A program made the position numbers and the translations under genes. From Sphingopyxis sp. YR583 (GTDB lineage Bacteria > Pseudomonadota > Alphaproteobacteria > Sphingomonadales > Sphingomonadaceae), in assembly GCF_900108295.1 (NCBI RefSeq), contig NZ_FNWK01000001.1, positions 1,488,001 to 1,552,000 on the forward strand: a DNA stretch of 64,000 nt, written 5' to 3'. A model generated the notes under the pieces. That model saw only the letters and a program-made list of their open reading frames with translations. It was not told where the DNA came from and ran no database searches. Positions 1-9,504 of the stretch are shown piece by piece. How positions within the stretch are numbered: position 1 is the stretch's first letter; the number at the start of each line of letters is the position of its first letter.

Positions 1-1267
1 CATCGACAATTGCGGCGCGCGCATATTGTGCGTCGGACCCGAGTTCACCGAGCTGGTCGCGGCGAACCGCGGCGCGTTTCCGGGGATCGAACATGTGATC
101 GCGGTCGAGGGCGACTACCAGGCCTGGCGCGACAGCTTTCCCGCCACCGATCCCGACGTCCCGCGCGGCGAGAGCGACGCGGTGATCCAGATGTACACCT
201 CGGGCACCACCGGCAAGCCCAAGGGCGCGGTGCTGACCAACGGATCGGTGCTGCGCTCGAAGCTCGACCGCGATCCCGCGCTGCAGGCCGATTGGGAACG
301 CTGGGACGAGGATGACGTCGGCCTCGTCGCGATGCCCTGTTTCCATATCGGCGGCACCGGTTACGGCGTCACCGTGATGACCAACGGCGCGACCGGGGTG
401 ATCACGCGCGAGTTCGATCCGGGCGGGGTGCTCGACCTGATCGAAGCCTATGGCATTTCGAAAATCTTCATGGTCCCGGCGGCGATGCAGATCATCGTCA
501 ATCAACCACGCGCGCGCGAGGTCGATTTCTCGCGCCTCCGCCACATCGCCTATGGCGCGTCGCCGATCCCGCTCGACCTGCTGCGCCAGTGTATCGACGT
601 CTTTCAATGCGGTTTCGTCCAGATGTACGGGATGACCGAGACGTCGGGCACGATCGCCGCGCTGCCGCCCGAGGACCATGACCCCGCGGGCAACGAGCGC
701 ATGCGCTCGATCGGCAAGCCGCTGCGCGGGGTCGAGATGCAGGTGATCGATACCGACGGCAATGTCCTGCCCCCGCGCGAAATCGGCGAGATCGCGATCC
801 GCACGCAGGCGAATATGCGCGAATATTGGGGCCGGCCCGAAGCGACGGCGGAGACGATCGACGCGGGCGGCTGGCTGCGCACCGGCGACGCCGGCTACAC
901 CGACGAGGCCGGCTATTTCTACCTCCACGACCGGGTGAAGGACATGATCATCTCGGGCGGCGAGAATGTCTATCCGGCCGAAGTCGAGAATGCGATCTAT
1001 GGACACCCCGCGGTCGCCGACGTCGCGGTCGTCGGCGTGCCCGATGACAAATGGGGCGAGGCGGTGAAGGCCTGCGTCGTGCTGCGCGAGGGCGCGAGCG
1101 GCGACGCCGGCGAGATCATCGGTTGGGCGCGCGAGCGGATCGCGGGGTATAAATGTCCGAAATCGGTCGATTTCATCCCAGCGCTGCCGCGCAATCCGTC
1201 AGGCAAGATTTTGCGCCGCGAACTGCGCGCACCCTATTGGGAAGGGCGCGAGCGGCAGATCAGCTAG
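1..1267 (+). CDS. Acyl-CoA ligase (AMP-forming), 5' truncated by window edge
   Basis: The reading frame is open from base 2, so the start lies outside the window and about 421 C-terminal residues are seen. It belongs to the ANL superfamily, which activates a carboxylate to acyl-AMP and then acyl-CoA. Visible motifs, in order, are the phosphate loop SGTTGKPKG (about nt 198-224), YGMTET (about nt 626-643), the hinge-region GWLRTGD, SGGENVYPAEVE, and the C-terminal PSGKILRREL carrying the catalytic lysine. It is probably a fatty-acid or side-chain CoA ligase that starts CoA-dependent breakdown together with the acyl-CoA dehydrogenases downstream. The end overlaps the convergent SDR gene by 8 bases. 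The substrate cannot be read from the sequence. Confidence 0.93.
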   Translation, partial: IDNCGARILCVGPEFTELVAANRGAFPGIEHVIAVEGDYQAWRDSFPATDPDVPRGESDAVIQMYTSGTTGKPKGAVLTNGSVLRSKLDRDPALQADWERWDEDDVGLVAMPCFHIGGTGYGVTVMTNGATGVITREFDPGGVLDLIEAYGISKIFMVPAAMQIIVNQPRAREVDFSRLRHIAYGASPIPLDLLRQCIDVFQCGFVQMYGMTETSGTIAALPPEDHDPAGNERMRSIGKPLRGVEMQVIDTDGNVLPPREIGEIAIRTQANMREYWGRPEATAETIDAGGWLRTGDAGYTDEAGYFYLHDRVKDMIISGGENVYPAEVENAIYGHPAVADVAVVGVPDDKWGEAVKACVVLREGASGDAGEIIGWARERIAGYKCPKSVDFIPALPRNPSGKILRRELRAPYWEGRERQIS

Positions 1268-2072
1268 CTTGCAATTTCGCCATCGCGGCGCCGACCGCGG
1301 CGGCGATGTCATGCTCCTGCGGGTTGCCGCGCAGCGCCAGCCCGCCGTTCGGCTGCAGATTCTCGCCGGTCACGAAGGCTTCGTCGCTTGCGAGCCACAG
1401 GCAAGCGTTCGCCACATCCTGCGACGTGTTGAGCCGCCCCAGCGGATAACGCGGCAGGAAAGCATCGACCAATCCCGGCGTCGCGAACGCCCCCTCGGTC
1501 ATCGGCGACTCGGTGAACGCAGGCGATACGATGTTCGCCCTTATCCCCGCCGCCCCGAAATCATTGGCGACGCAGCGGATCAGCGCCTCCGACCCCGTCT
1601 TGGTGCCGATATAGGCCGCATGATTGCTGATCGGTGAGCGCGTCGTCGCCGAGGAAATCTGGATGATCGACCCGCCGGTCGGATCGTTCGCCAGCATCGC
1701 GCCGACGAACGCCTGCAGGAAATGATGCACCCCGGTGAATTGCAGCGCGACGATGCTCGCGAGTTCTTCTTCGGTCACATCGAGCAACGGCTTGAGCAGC
1801 CCCCAGCCGCTGGCGTTGAGCGCGACATCGACCCCGCCCATTTTCGCCTTCGCGGCATCGGCCAGCGCAAAGACCGACGCCTTGTTGGTGATGTCGCAGA
1901 GCGCGGCATGGCCGTCGATCTCGCCCGCAAGCGCTTCGAGCGGTTCCGCCTTGCGCCCCGCGACCATCACCGTCGCGCCCTCGCGCGCGAACAGCCGCGC
2001 GGTGACCTGCGCCATATTTCCCGTCGATGCCGCACCGATGATGACGGCGCGCTTGCCAGCTAGCCTGCCCAT
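1260..2072 (-). CDS. Short-chain dehydrogenase/reductase
   Basis: This is a 270-residue Rossmann oxidoreductase of the classical SDR type. The cofactor loop is a variant, GAASTGN at residues 13-19, in place of the usual TGxxxGIG. NASG (86-89), Ser141, Tyr154 and Lys158 form the expected catalytic set (YxxxK present). It should interconvert a hydroxyl and a ketone with NAD(P). It lies 10 bases downstream of the medium-chain reductase on the same strand, so the two are probably co-transcribed. The substrate is unknown; context suggests a hydroxyacyl-CoA or alicyclic alcohol in the same catabolic island. Confidence 0.88.
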   Translation of the reverse strand: MGRLAGKRAVIIGAASTGNMAQVTARLFAREGATVMVAGRKAEPLEALAGEIDGHAALCDITNKASVFALADAAKAKMGGVDVALNASGWGLLKPLLDVTEEELASIVALQFTGVHHFLQAFVGAMLANDPTGGSIIQISSATTRSPISNHAAYIGTKTGSEALIRCVANDFGAAGIRANIVSPAFTESPMTEGAFATPGLVDAFLPRYPLGRLNTSQDVANACLWLASDEAFVTGENLQPNGGLALRGNPQEHDIAAAVGAAMAKLQAS

Positions 2073-2082
2073 GATCCTCTCC

Positions 2083-3081
2083 TTACAGCTTCAACAATTG
2101 CTTGCCGCGGTTCTGCCCGCTGAACAGGCGCTTCAGCGTCTCGGGCGCATTTTCGAACCCGTGCTGCACATCCTCGCGATAGTTGAGCCGGCCATCGAGC
2201 ACGAAGCCCTCCAGCCGCTTGCGGATCTCGGGAAACTCGCTCGCCCAGTCGAGCACGATGAAGCCCGCCATCGATCCGCGGCGAAAGATCAGGTTGAAAT
2301 AATTCTGCGGTCCCGCGGGCAGCGTTCCCATCTCGTAGCGGCTGATCCCGCCGCACACCGCGATGCGCGCACCGGTGGCGATCTCGCCGAGCATGTCGTT
2401 GAGGATCTTGCCGCCGACATTGTCGAAGATGACATTCACCCCGCCGGGGCAATGTTGCTTGATCTGTCCCCGGAGATTGTCCGCCTTGTAGTCGATCGCG
2501 GCGTCATAGCCCGCCTCCTCGACGAGCCAGCGGCACTTGTCCTCACCCCCCGCGATACCAACAGCGCGGCACCCGGCGATCTTCGCGAGCTGGCCGACGA
2601 CCGACCCCGTCGCCCCCGCCGCGCCCGACACCAGCACGGTGTCGCCCGCGACCGGCCGCCCGACCTTGAACAGCCCGCAATAGGCGGTGACCCCCGTGGT
2701 CCCGAGCACCGACAGCATCGCGGTCGGCGGCAACGCCGTGTCGATCTTCACCAGCCCCTCGCCGCTCGACACATGCCATTCGGTCCAGCCGGTCGATCCC
2801 ATCACCAAATCGCCCGCCGCGAAGCCGGGATGGTTGCTCTCGACCACTTCGCTGATCCCGCTGCCGCGCATCACATCGCCGATCGCCATCGGCGCGACAT
2901 AATCGGCGATATTCTCCATCCAGCCCTTCTGCGCCGGATCGAAGCCGAGATAGAGCGTCTTCAGCAGCAGTTCGCCCTCGCCCGGCGCGCCGATCTCGGT
3001 CTCGACGAGCTGGAAGTCGCCATCCTCGATCCCGCGCCCGCGCGGATGTCCGTTCAGCAGCCACTGGCGCGATGTCGGCAT
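2083..3081 (-). CDS. MDR-family NADP-dependent alkenal/enone reductase
   Basis: This is a 332-residue zinc-free medium-chain dehydrogenase/reductase of the leukotriene B4 dehydrogenase/prostaglandin reductase group. These enzymes reduce the double bond of alpha,beta-unsaturated ketones or aldehydes with NADPH. An N-terminal catalytic domain with a FDPAQKGWM segment precedes a Rossmann domain with VSGAAGATGSVVGQ. The ATG at 3081 was chosen because GGGGAGAG lies just upstream; a longer frame exists but has no ribosome site. A paralogue is at 5334-6350. It is divergent from the molybdopterin oxidoreductase gene. Confidence 0.9.
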   Translation of the reverse strand: MPTSRQWLLNGHPRGRGIEDGDFQLVETEIGAPGEGELLLKTLYLGFDPAQKGWMENIADYVAPMAIGDVMRGSGISEVVESNHPGFAAGDLVMGSTGWTEWHVSSGEGLVKIDTALPPTAMLSVLGTTGVTAYCGLFKVGRPVAGDTVLVSGAAGATGSVVGQLAKIAGCRAVGIAGGEDKCRWLVEEAGYDAAIDYKADNLRGQIKQHCPGGVNVIFDNVGGKILNDMLGEIATGARIAVCGGISRYEMGTLPAGPQNYFNLIFRRGSMAGFIVLDWASEFPEIRKRLEGFVLDGRLNYREDVQHGFENAPETLKRLFSGQNRGKQLLKL

Positions 3082-3137
3082 CGATACTCTCCCCTGTCTA
3101 TGCGGAGGAAACTGCGCCCGCACCCCGCCGCCAGCCA

Positions 3138-3164
3138 CCGCCAAAAGTGCCAGTCGATTGGCGG
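3138..3164. promoter_or_regulatory. Dyad in divergent promoter region (candidate operator)
   Basis: The 119-base divergent spacer between the reductase and the molybdopterin oxidoreductase holds an inverted repeat, CCGCCAA at 3138-3144 and TTGGCGG at 3158-3164, with centres about 20 bases apart. This spacing suits a dimeric regulator, but no partner is proven. The LuxR-type regulator at the end of the plus-strand run is one candidate. Confidence 0.3.
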
Positions 3165-3200
3165 CCGCCGAGGCCTAGTGTGTCATCAGGGAGAGAGAAG

Positions 3201-5324
3201 ATGCCCGAGGTCCGCCGCAGTTTCTGCCGCTTCTGCCATGCCAATTGCGCGATGCTCGTCACCGTCGACGAAGGCCGCGTCACCAAGGTGCAGGGCGATC
3301 CCGACGATCCGGTGTTCGGGGGCTATACCTGCATCAAGGGTCGCCAGCTCGCCGAGGCGCATAATGGCCCGCAGCGGCTAACCGTCTCGCAAAAACACGT
3401 CGATGGCGCGTTCGAGGATATATCCATGGTGACCGCGCTCGACGAGATCGGCGCGAAGCTTTCGGCCATCATCGCCGAGCACGGCCCGCACGCCGTCGCC
3501 ATCTATGGCGGCACTTACGCCTTCCAGAACAGCGCCGGGGTCGGCAGCGCGATGTCCTTCGCGCAGGGGCTCGGCACGCGCAACATCTACACCTCGGTGA
3601 CGCTCGACCAGCCCGCGAAAGTCTATACGACGATGCGCTACGGCAGCTGGATGGGCGGGATGCACACCTTCGCCGACGCCGACGTCGCCTTCTTCATCGG
3701 CAACAATCCGATCGTGTCGCACTATGGCCCGCCGGGCGGCCTGCCGCCCTTCTCGCCCTCGCGCCGCCTGCGCGACGCGCTCGAGGGTGGGCTCAAGCTG
3801 ATCGTCGCCGACCCGCGCGAAAGCGATGTCGCGAAGCAGGCGCATATCCACCTGCCGGTGCGGCCGGGCGAAGACCCGGCGCTGCTCGCCGGGATCATCA
3901 ACGTCATCCTGTCCGAAGGCCTCTACGACCAAGCCTTCGTCCAGCGCTATGTCGACGGACTCGACGAGTTGCAGCGCGCGGTCGCGGGTTTCACCCCCGA
4001 TGTCGCCGCCGCGCGCGCCGGGGTCGAGGAAAGCCAGCTCGTCGCCGCGGCGCGGATGTTCGCGGGCGGCACAAAAGGCGTCGTCTCGACCGGGACCGGA
4101 CCCGAGATGGCGGGCAACGGCACGCTCACCCAATATCTCGTCTCGTCGCTCAACATCATTTGCGGTCGTTTTTGCCGCGAGGGCGAGCTGAGCTCGATCC
4201 CGCGCGTCTTCACCCCCGTCACCCCGCGCCGCGCGCAGGTCGCGCCGCCGATGGCGCTCTATGGCGAGGGCTTCCCCGCCTCGCGCATCCGCGGCCTGAC
4301 GCATCTCGGCATGGAGATGCCGTGCAACGTCCTCGCCGACGAGATGCTGACCCCCGGCGAAGGGCAGGTGCGCGCGCTGATCGTGATCGGCGGAAACCCG
4401 GTGGTCGCCTTTCCCGATCAGGACAAGATGACGCGCGCGATCGACGGGCTCGAACTGCTCGTCTCGATCGACGTCAACGCCGAGTCCGCGACCGCGAAAC
4501 GCGCCGACTATATCCTGGCGCCCAAGATGTGCCTCGAGCGCGAGGACATCAGCAACCTCAGCGAATGGTGGTACGAAACCCCCTACGCCCGCTATACCGA
4601 GGCGATGGTCAAAGCGCCCGAAGGGCTGATCGAGGAGTGGGAGATGCTCTGGGAGCTCGCGCACCGTATCGGCACCGGAATGCCGCTCGCGGGCGGCGCG
4701 TGCCCGATGGACAAGCGGCCCACGAAGGAAGAATATCTCGACCTGATGGTCGCCGGCTGCACCGTCGCGCCGAGTGTCGTGCGTGCGGATACCGTCGACG
4801 GCAAGGCGGTGATCTATGCCGACCTCCACCCGGTCGTCGAAGCCGGCGATCCCGATGCACCGGGGCGCTTCGACCTGACCGCAGGCGCTATGCCCGACCA
4901 ACTCATCGCCTATGGCACCGCCGCCCAGCCGACGCCCGACTTTCCCTGGCGCATGGTGTCGCGGCGAAGTCGGCACCGCTTCAACTCGACGGGGCAGAAT
5001 CTCCCGGCGCTGCGCGCCAAGCGCACGACCAACCCCGCCTTCCTCCACCCCGACGATCTGGCGCGCATTCCCTGCGCAGACGGTGATACCGTCCGCATCC
5101 GCTCGGCCGTCGGCGAAGTCGTCGCGGTCGCGCGCGCGGCGGAGAATATGCGCCCCGGCGTGGTGTCGATGGCGCATGCCTTTGGCGGCCCCGACATCGG
5201 TCCCGACGGCGTCCACGACCATGGCGCCTCGACCAACCGCCTCGTCAGCGAGAGCGTCGCCTATGACCCCATCACCGGCCAGTCGCTGCAGAGCGCGATC
5301 CCGGTTTCCATCGTCCCCGCATAA
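3201..5324 (+). CDS. Molybdopterin-dependent oxidoreductase with N-terminal [4Fe-4S] site
   Basis: This is a 707-residue DMSO-reductase-superfamily catalytic subunit. The N-terminus has Cys9, Cys12, Cys16 and Cys44 (C-x2-C-x3-C-x27-C), which should bind one [4Fe-4S] cluster next to the bis-MGD cofactor. A molybdopterin dinucleotide-binding domain forms the C-terminal part. No twin-arginine signal is visible, so it is probably cytoplasmic. The ATG at 3201 follows AGGGAGAGAGA. No small iron-sulfur or membrane subunit gene is adjacent, so the electron partner is unknown. It may hydroxylate or oxidise an intermediate of the surrounding pathway. It starts the plus-strand run and lies 9 bases before the next gene. 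Confidence 0.9.
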   Translation: MPEVRRSFCRFCHANCAMLVTVDEGRVTKVQGDPDDPVFGGYTCIKGRQLAEAHNGPQRLTVSQKHVDGAFEDISMVTALDEIGAKLSAIIAEHGPHAVAIYGGTYAFQNSAGVGSAMSFAQGLGTRNIYTSVTLDQPAKVYTTMRYGSWMGGMHTFADADVAFFIGNNPIVSHYGPPGGLPPFSPSRRLRDALEGGLKLIVADPRESDVAKQAHIHLPVRPGEDPALLAGIINVILSEGLYDQAFVQRYVDGLDELQRAVAGFTPDVAAARAGVEESQLVAAARMFAGGTKGVVSTGTGPEMAGNGTLTQYLVSSLNIICGRFCREGELSSIPRVFTPVTPRRAQVAPPMALYGEGFPASRIRGLTHLGMEMPCNVLADEMLTPGEGQVRALIVIGGNPVVAFPDQDKMTRAIDGLELLVSIDVNAESATAKRADYILAPKMCLEREDISNLSEWWYETPYARYTEAMVKAPEGLIEEWEMLWELAHRIGTGMPLAGGACPMDKRPTKEEYLDLMVAGCTVAPSVVRADTVDGKAVIYADLHPVVEAGDPDAPGRFDLTAGAMPDQLIAYGTAAQPTPDFPWRMVSRRSRHRFNSTGQNLPALRAKRTTNPAFLHPDDLARIPCADGDTVRIRSAVGEVVAVARAAENMRPGVVSMAHAFGGPDIGPDGVHDHGASTNRLVSESVAYDPITGQSLQSAIPVSIVPA

Positions 5325-5333
5325 GGAACCCAT

Positions 5334-6350
5334 ATGCCTGACAACCGCCGCTTCCTGCTGACCCGCCGCCCCAATGGCGAGCCCGTGCAGGAGGATTTCT
5401 CGCTCGTCACCGAACCCACGCCAGAACTCGCCGACGGGCAATTTCTGATCCGCAACCATTATGCCTCGCTCGACCCCGCGATCCGCGGCTGGATGGACGA
5501 TGCACCGAGCTATATGCCGCCGATCCCGCTCGGCGATCCCGTGCGCGCCTCGACCGTCGGCATCGTCGAGGCGAGCAAGGCCGAGGGCTTCGCGCCCGGC
5601 CAATGGGTGATGGGGCTCAACGGGATCGAGGATTATTCGGTCGGCACCGTCGGCGGCTTCACCCAGCCGATCGACGCGAGCCTGGTGCCGTCGGTCACCA
5701 ACTATCTCTCCGTCCTCGGCGCGGTCGGGATGACCGCCTATTTCGGCTATATCGATGTGTGTGAGCCGAAGCCTGATGACGTCGTCCTCGTCACCGGCGC
5801 CGCGGGCGCGGTCGGATCGCTCGTCGGCCAGATTGCGAAAATCAAGGGCGCGAGCAAGGTTATCGGCATCGCCGGCGGGCCGGAGAAATGCACCAAGCTG
5901 ACGGACCGTTACGGCTTCGACGCCGCGATCGACTATCGCGGCAAGGATCTCGCCGCGCTGACCGCCGCGATCCGCGCCGAGGCACCCGACGGGGTCGACA
6001 TCATCTTCGAAAATGTCGGCGGCGACATTCTCGACGCGGGGCTCAACAATCTGCGCCACGGCGCGCGCATCGGTCTCTGCGGCCTGATCAGCGAATATAA
6101 CAGCACCCAAAAGATCGGCGCGCGCAACATCTGGCAGCTTATCGTCCACCGCGCCTCGATCCGCGGGCTGCTCGTCGCCGATTATATCGCGCGCTTCGCC
6201 GAGGGTGGGGCCGAGATGGCGGCGTGGCTGCAACACGGCAAGCTCATCGCCGACGAGCATGTCGACGAAGGGATCGAAAACAGCTTCGACGCCTTCATGC
6301 GGCTCTTCGCGGGCAGCAACCAGGGCAAGATGATCCTCAAGATCGCATGA
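5334..6350 (+). CDS. MDR-family NADP-dependent alkenal/enone reductase (second copy)
   Basis: This 338-residue protein is a paralogue of the one at 2083-3081, with the same zinc-free architecture and a VTGAAGAVGSLVGQ dinucleotide loop. Two family members in one cluster suggest that two enone or enoyl intermediates must be reduced, or that the pathway handles isomers. The stop codon overlaps the start of the ThuA-like gene (ATGA at 6347-6350), which points to translational coupling. Confidence 0.9.
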   Translation: MPDNRRFLLTRRPNGEPVQEDFSLVTEPTPELADGQFLIRNHYASLDPAIRGWMDDAPSYMPPIPLGDPVRASTVGIVEASKAEGFAPGQWVMGLNGIEDYSVGTVGGFTQPIDASLVPSVTNYLSVLGAVGMTAYFGYIDVCEPKPDDVVLVTGAAGAVGSLVGQIAKIKGASKVIGIAGGPEKCTKLTDRYGFDAAIDYRGKDLAALTAAIRAEAPDGVDIIFENVGGDILDAGLNNLRHGARIGLCGLISEYNSTQKIGARNIWQLIVHRASIRGLLVADYIARFAEGGAEMAAWLQHGKLIADEHVDEGIENSFDAFMRLFAGSNQGKMILKIA

Positions 6351-7123
6351 CGGGGACGCGCCGCCTTCTCGTCCTGTCGGGCGGCCATCCCTATGATGCT
6401 GAACCCTTCGCCGACCTGCTCGCGAGCTTCGACGGCTGGACGGTCACGCACCTGATCCATCCCGAGGCCGAAAAGACGGTCGCCGAAGGTGCCGCGAACG
6501 ACGCCGACGCGATTCTCTTCTACGACATGCCCGGCTATCGCTTCGAGGGCGGCAAGGCGGCGACGCGGCCGCCTTCCTTCACGTGGCGCCGTGCCATCAC
6601 CGACTATTTCGCGCGCGGCGGCGGCGCCGTCGCGATGCACCATGCGATCGCGGGCTGGGCCGAGTGGCCCGAATGGGCCGAGATGATCGGCGGGCGCTTC
6701 CTCTACGATCCCGGCGAGTCGAACGGCGAACGGCATCTCGACTCGGGCTATCGTCACGATGTTCGCTACGACGCGGTCGTCCTCGATCCCGACCACCCCG
6801 TCACTGCGGGCCTCCCCGCCCGCTTCCCGCTCTGCGACGAGCTGTATCTCGCGCCAATCTGGGGCGCCGTGAAGCCGCTGCTCCGCGCCGATCACGCCTT
6901 TGTGCGCGAGAATTTCTATTCGGCATCGCAGGCGGTCGCCGGCCGCATGTTCAGCAACAGCGGCTGGGACCACCGCCCCGAAAGCGACCTGATCGCGTGG
7001 GAAAAACCGGTCGGCGCGGGGCGCGTCGTCTACCTCCAGCCGGGCGACGGGCCCACCGCCTATGCCGATCCGAACCTCCGCCGGTTTCTGGCAAACGCCC
7101 TCGCGCATGTCGCCGCTTCCTAA
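6347..7123 (+). CDS. ThuA-like domain protein
   Basis: This is a 258-residue protein with the class I glutamine-amidotransferase-like fold of the ThuA family. Support comes from an N-terminal VLSGGHPYD strand-loop, a central GGGAVAMHHAIAGW segment, and a late GAGRVVYLQPGD segment. ThuA was described in trehalose use, but many relatives sit in unrelated catabolic clusters and have no proven reaction. The ATG overlaps the stop of the upstream reductase. No signal peptide is visible. I assign only the family. Confidence 0.82.
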   Translation: MTGTRRLLVLSGGHPYDAEPFADLLASFDGWTVTHLIHPEAEKTVAEGAANDADAILFYDMPGYRFEGGKAATRPPSFTWRRAITDYFARGGGAVAMHHAIAGWAEWPEWAEMIGGRFLYDPGESNGERHLDSGYRHDVRYDAVVLDPDHPVTAGLPARFPLCDELYLAPIWGAVKPLLRADHAFVRENFYSASQAVAGRMFSNSGWDHRPESDLIAWEKPVGAGRVVYLQPGDGPTAYADPNLRRFLANALAHVAAS

Positions 7124-7198
7124 CGAAAATGTGCATCGCGCGGCGGGAGCCGCTGCATATAGTCGGGCGTATAAAGAAAAGATCGAGGGAAGAGGCGC

Positions 7199-8446
7199 GT
7201 GAACACTATCGCCGCAAGCAGTTTTTTCGACCCGCAGGTGATCGCGGACCCGTTCGATTATTATCGCGCCTGGATGCCGAAGAGCCCCGTCGTGCAATTG
7301 TCGGAGGGCATGTTCCTCGTCCTCTCCTATGATCTTTGCAGCCAAGCGACCGGCGACGTCGAAACCTTTTCGAACAATTTCCAGGGCACGCTGTCGGGCG
7401 CGATGGCCGAGGATGGCGACGTGTCGGCGATTCTTGCCGAGGGCTGGCCGCAGGTCGACACGCTGCTGACCGCCGACCCGCCGACGCACACGCGCTTCCG
7501 CAAGCTCGTGAACCTCGCCTTCTCGATGAAGCGCGTCGCCGCGATCGAGGAAGATATGCGCGGGGTGGTCGCGGGGCTGATCGACAAGATGGCAGCGAAA
7601 GGCGAAGCCGATTTCGTCCGCGATTTCGGCATTCCACTGCCCGTCGCGATGATCGCGAGCCAGATTGGGATGACCGGTAACGACCTCGACAAGGTCAAGC
7701 GCTGGTCCGACGCCTTCGTCGACCGGCTCGGACGGATGATCCCCAAGGAGCGCGAGCTTGAGTGCGCGCGCGAGGTCGTCGAATTCCAGCATTTCGTGAA
7801 GGCGAAGATCGACGAACGCCGCGCGAACCGCACCGAGGATCTGCTCTCTGACCTCGTTTATGCCGAGGTCGACGGCGAACGCCCGCTCGAGGATGCCGAA
7901 ATCCTTTCGATCATGCAGCAGCTAATGGTCGCGGGGAATGAAACGACGACATCGGCGCTCGCAGGCGGGCTGCTCCAGCTGATCGAGAACCCCGACCAGA
8001 TGGCAAAGGCCGTCGCGGCCGCCGACGAAGGCAATGAACGCGCGATCATCAATCTGGTGGAAGAAGTGCTGCGCACCGAAAGCCCGACCGCGGGCATGTG
8101 GCGCATGGTGCTGAAGGACGCCGAGCTTGGCGGGGTCAAAATCCCCAAGGGCGCGATGGTCCAGCTTCGCTATGCGGCGGCGAACCGCGATCCGGCGAAA
8201 TATCCCGACCCCGACCGCTTCGACATGGAGCGCGCCAATGCGCGCAGCCATCTCGCCTTTGGCAAGGGCATACATATGTGTGTCGGCAACATGCTGAGCC
8301 GCAAGGAGATGGCGGTCGCCTATTCCGAACTGCTGAAGCGCCTGACCAATTTCCGCGTCGCCGAGGGACACACACCCAGCTGGCCGCCGAACATGCTGCT
8401 CCGCGGCCTCACCACCCTGCCGATCACATTCGAGCGACGCGCATGA
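7199..8446 (+). CDS. Cytochrome P450
   Basis: This is a 415-residue soluble bacterial P450. The oxygen-binding I-helix reads AGNETTTSA, the ExxR motif is in EEVLRTESP, and the heme loop FGKGIHMCVG places the thiolate ligand at Cys361. It should hydroxylate a hydrophobic substrate and needs a ferredoxin and reductase; neither is adjacent. The start is a GTG at 7199 preceded by GAGGGAAGAGG. A 75-base gap separates it from the ThuA-like gene. Its stop overlaps the next ATG, so it is coupled to the acyl-CoA dehydrogenase. The size and motifs are like CYP families active on terpenes and steroids, but the subfamily cannot be fixed by eye. Confidence 0.95.
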   Translation: MNTIAASSFFDPQVIADPFDYYRAWMPKSPVVQLSEGMFLVLSYDLCSQATGDVETFSNNFQGTLSGAMAEDGDVSAILAEGWPQVDTLLTADPPTHTRFRKLVNLAFSMKRVAAIEEDMRGVVAGLIDKMAAKGEADFVRDFGIPLPVAMIASQIGMTGNDLDKVKRWSDAFVDRLGRMIPKERELECAREVVEFQHFVKAKIDERRANRTEDLLSDLVYAEVDGERPLEDAEILSIMQQLMVAGNETTTSALAGGLLQLIENPDQMAKAVAAADEGNERAIINLVEEVLRTESPTAGMWRMVLKDAELGGVKIPKGAMVQLRYAAANRDPAKYPDPDRFDMERANARSHLAFGKGIHMCVGNMLSRKEMAVAYSELLKRLTNFRVAEGHTPSWPPNMLLRGLTTLPITFERRA

Positions 8447-9504
8447 ATTTCGACCTCGACGAAGACCAGCAGCTTACGCGCGACATGATCGGCCGCTTCC
8501 TCGGGCCGATCGATATCGCGGCGCGGCATGCGATGCGAAAGGCCGATGGCGGCTATTCGCGCGCGCGGTGGCAGGAGGTCGCCGACCTTGGCCTGCTCGC
8601 GCTCGTTGCGCCCGAAGCAATGGGCGGCATCGGCGGAACGATGGTCGACCTCGCGCTCGCTGCCGAAGCATTGGGCAAGGGTATCGCGGTCGACCCCTGG
8701 CTTGAAAACGGCGTTCTGCCGGTCCGTCTTGCCGCCGCTGCCGGCGACACGACGCTGGTCGGCGAACTGGCCGCAGGCGCACGGTTCGCTGCCGTCGCTT
8801 TCGCCGAGCCCGGTCGCCGCTACGAAACCGAAGCCGTCGGCACCAAGGCGGATCGCGACCATGTCGCGGGCGCCAAGACCTTCGTCCTTGGCGCGCCGCT
8901 CGCCGATATCTTGCTCATCACCCTCGCCGACGACAAGCTCGCCAAAATCGCGAAAGACGCCGCCGGCATCGTCCGCCAGGATTATCCCGTGATCGACGGC
9001 TCCAACGCATCGACACTCGACCTGCACCATGTTCCCGCCGACATCTTCGACCTTACCGCCGCCAAATTCCGGCGTGTCATCGGCGATATCCGCATGCTCG
9101 CTGCCGCCGAGATGGTCGGGCTCGCGCAGACGATGTTCGACGACACGCTGGCCTATGTCGGCGAGCGGCAACAGTTCGGCGCCGCGATCGGCAGCTTTCA
9201 GGCGCTCCAGCACCGGCTCGTCGAATGCTATGCCGCGCTCGAACAAGCGCGCTCGATGATGCTGCGCACCGCGATGCTCGATCCCACGACCGACGATGCG
9301 AACTGGCCGCGCATCGCGGCGGGCGCCAAGGCCTTCGTTGGCGAAGCCGCAACGCGCATCGGACTCGAGGCGGTGCAGATGCACGGCGGCATGGGCCAGA
9401 CCGACGAACTTTCGATCGGCCATGCGCTGAAGCGCGTGATGCTGCTCGACAAATTATTCGGCGATCAGGATCATTGCCTGCGCAGCTTTGCGAGGGCCGC
9501 ATGA
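8443..9504 (+). CDS. Acyl-CoA dehydrogenase (short subunit)
   Basis: This is a 353-residue FAD-dependent acyl-CoA dehydrogenase. It has an N-terminal helical domain starting MNFDLDEDQQ and a C-terminal helical domain with VQMHGGMGQTDE. It is shorter than a typical member and lacks the late YEG-type segment that carries the base in medium-chain enzymes. It is paired with a second family member at 11046. In actinobacterial steroid side-chain catabolism, two unlike subunits form one heterotetramer; the pairing here suggests the same. It overlaps both neighbours by ATGA. Confidence 0.88.
   Translation: MNFDLDEDQQLTRDMIGRFLGPIDIAARHAMRKADGGYSRARWQEVADLGLLALVAPEAMGGIGGTMVDLALAAEALGKGIAVDPWLENGVLPVRLAAAAGDTTLVGELAAGARFAAVAFAEPGRRYETEAVGTKADRDHVAGAKTFVLGAPLADILLITLADDKLAKIAKDAAGIVRQDYPVIDGSNASTLDLHHVPADIFDLTAAKFRRVIGDIRMLAAAEMVGLAQTMFDDTLAYVGERQQFGAAIGSFQALQHRLVECYAALEQARSMMLRTAMLDPTTDDANWPRIAAGAKAFVGEAATRIGLEAVQMHGGMGQTDELSIGHALKRVMLLDKLFGDQDHCLRSFARAA

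Noticed and set aside
3378..6260. 960-codon open frame on the minus strand opposite the molybdoenzyme and reductase genes
   Set aside because: It is a GC-rich shadow with low-complexity Arg/Asp/Ala composition and no domain; the plus-strand genes have clear motifs and ribosome sites.
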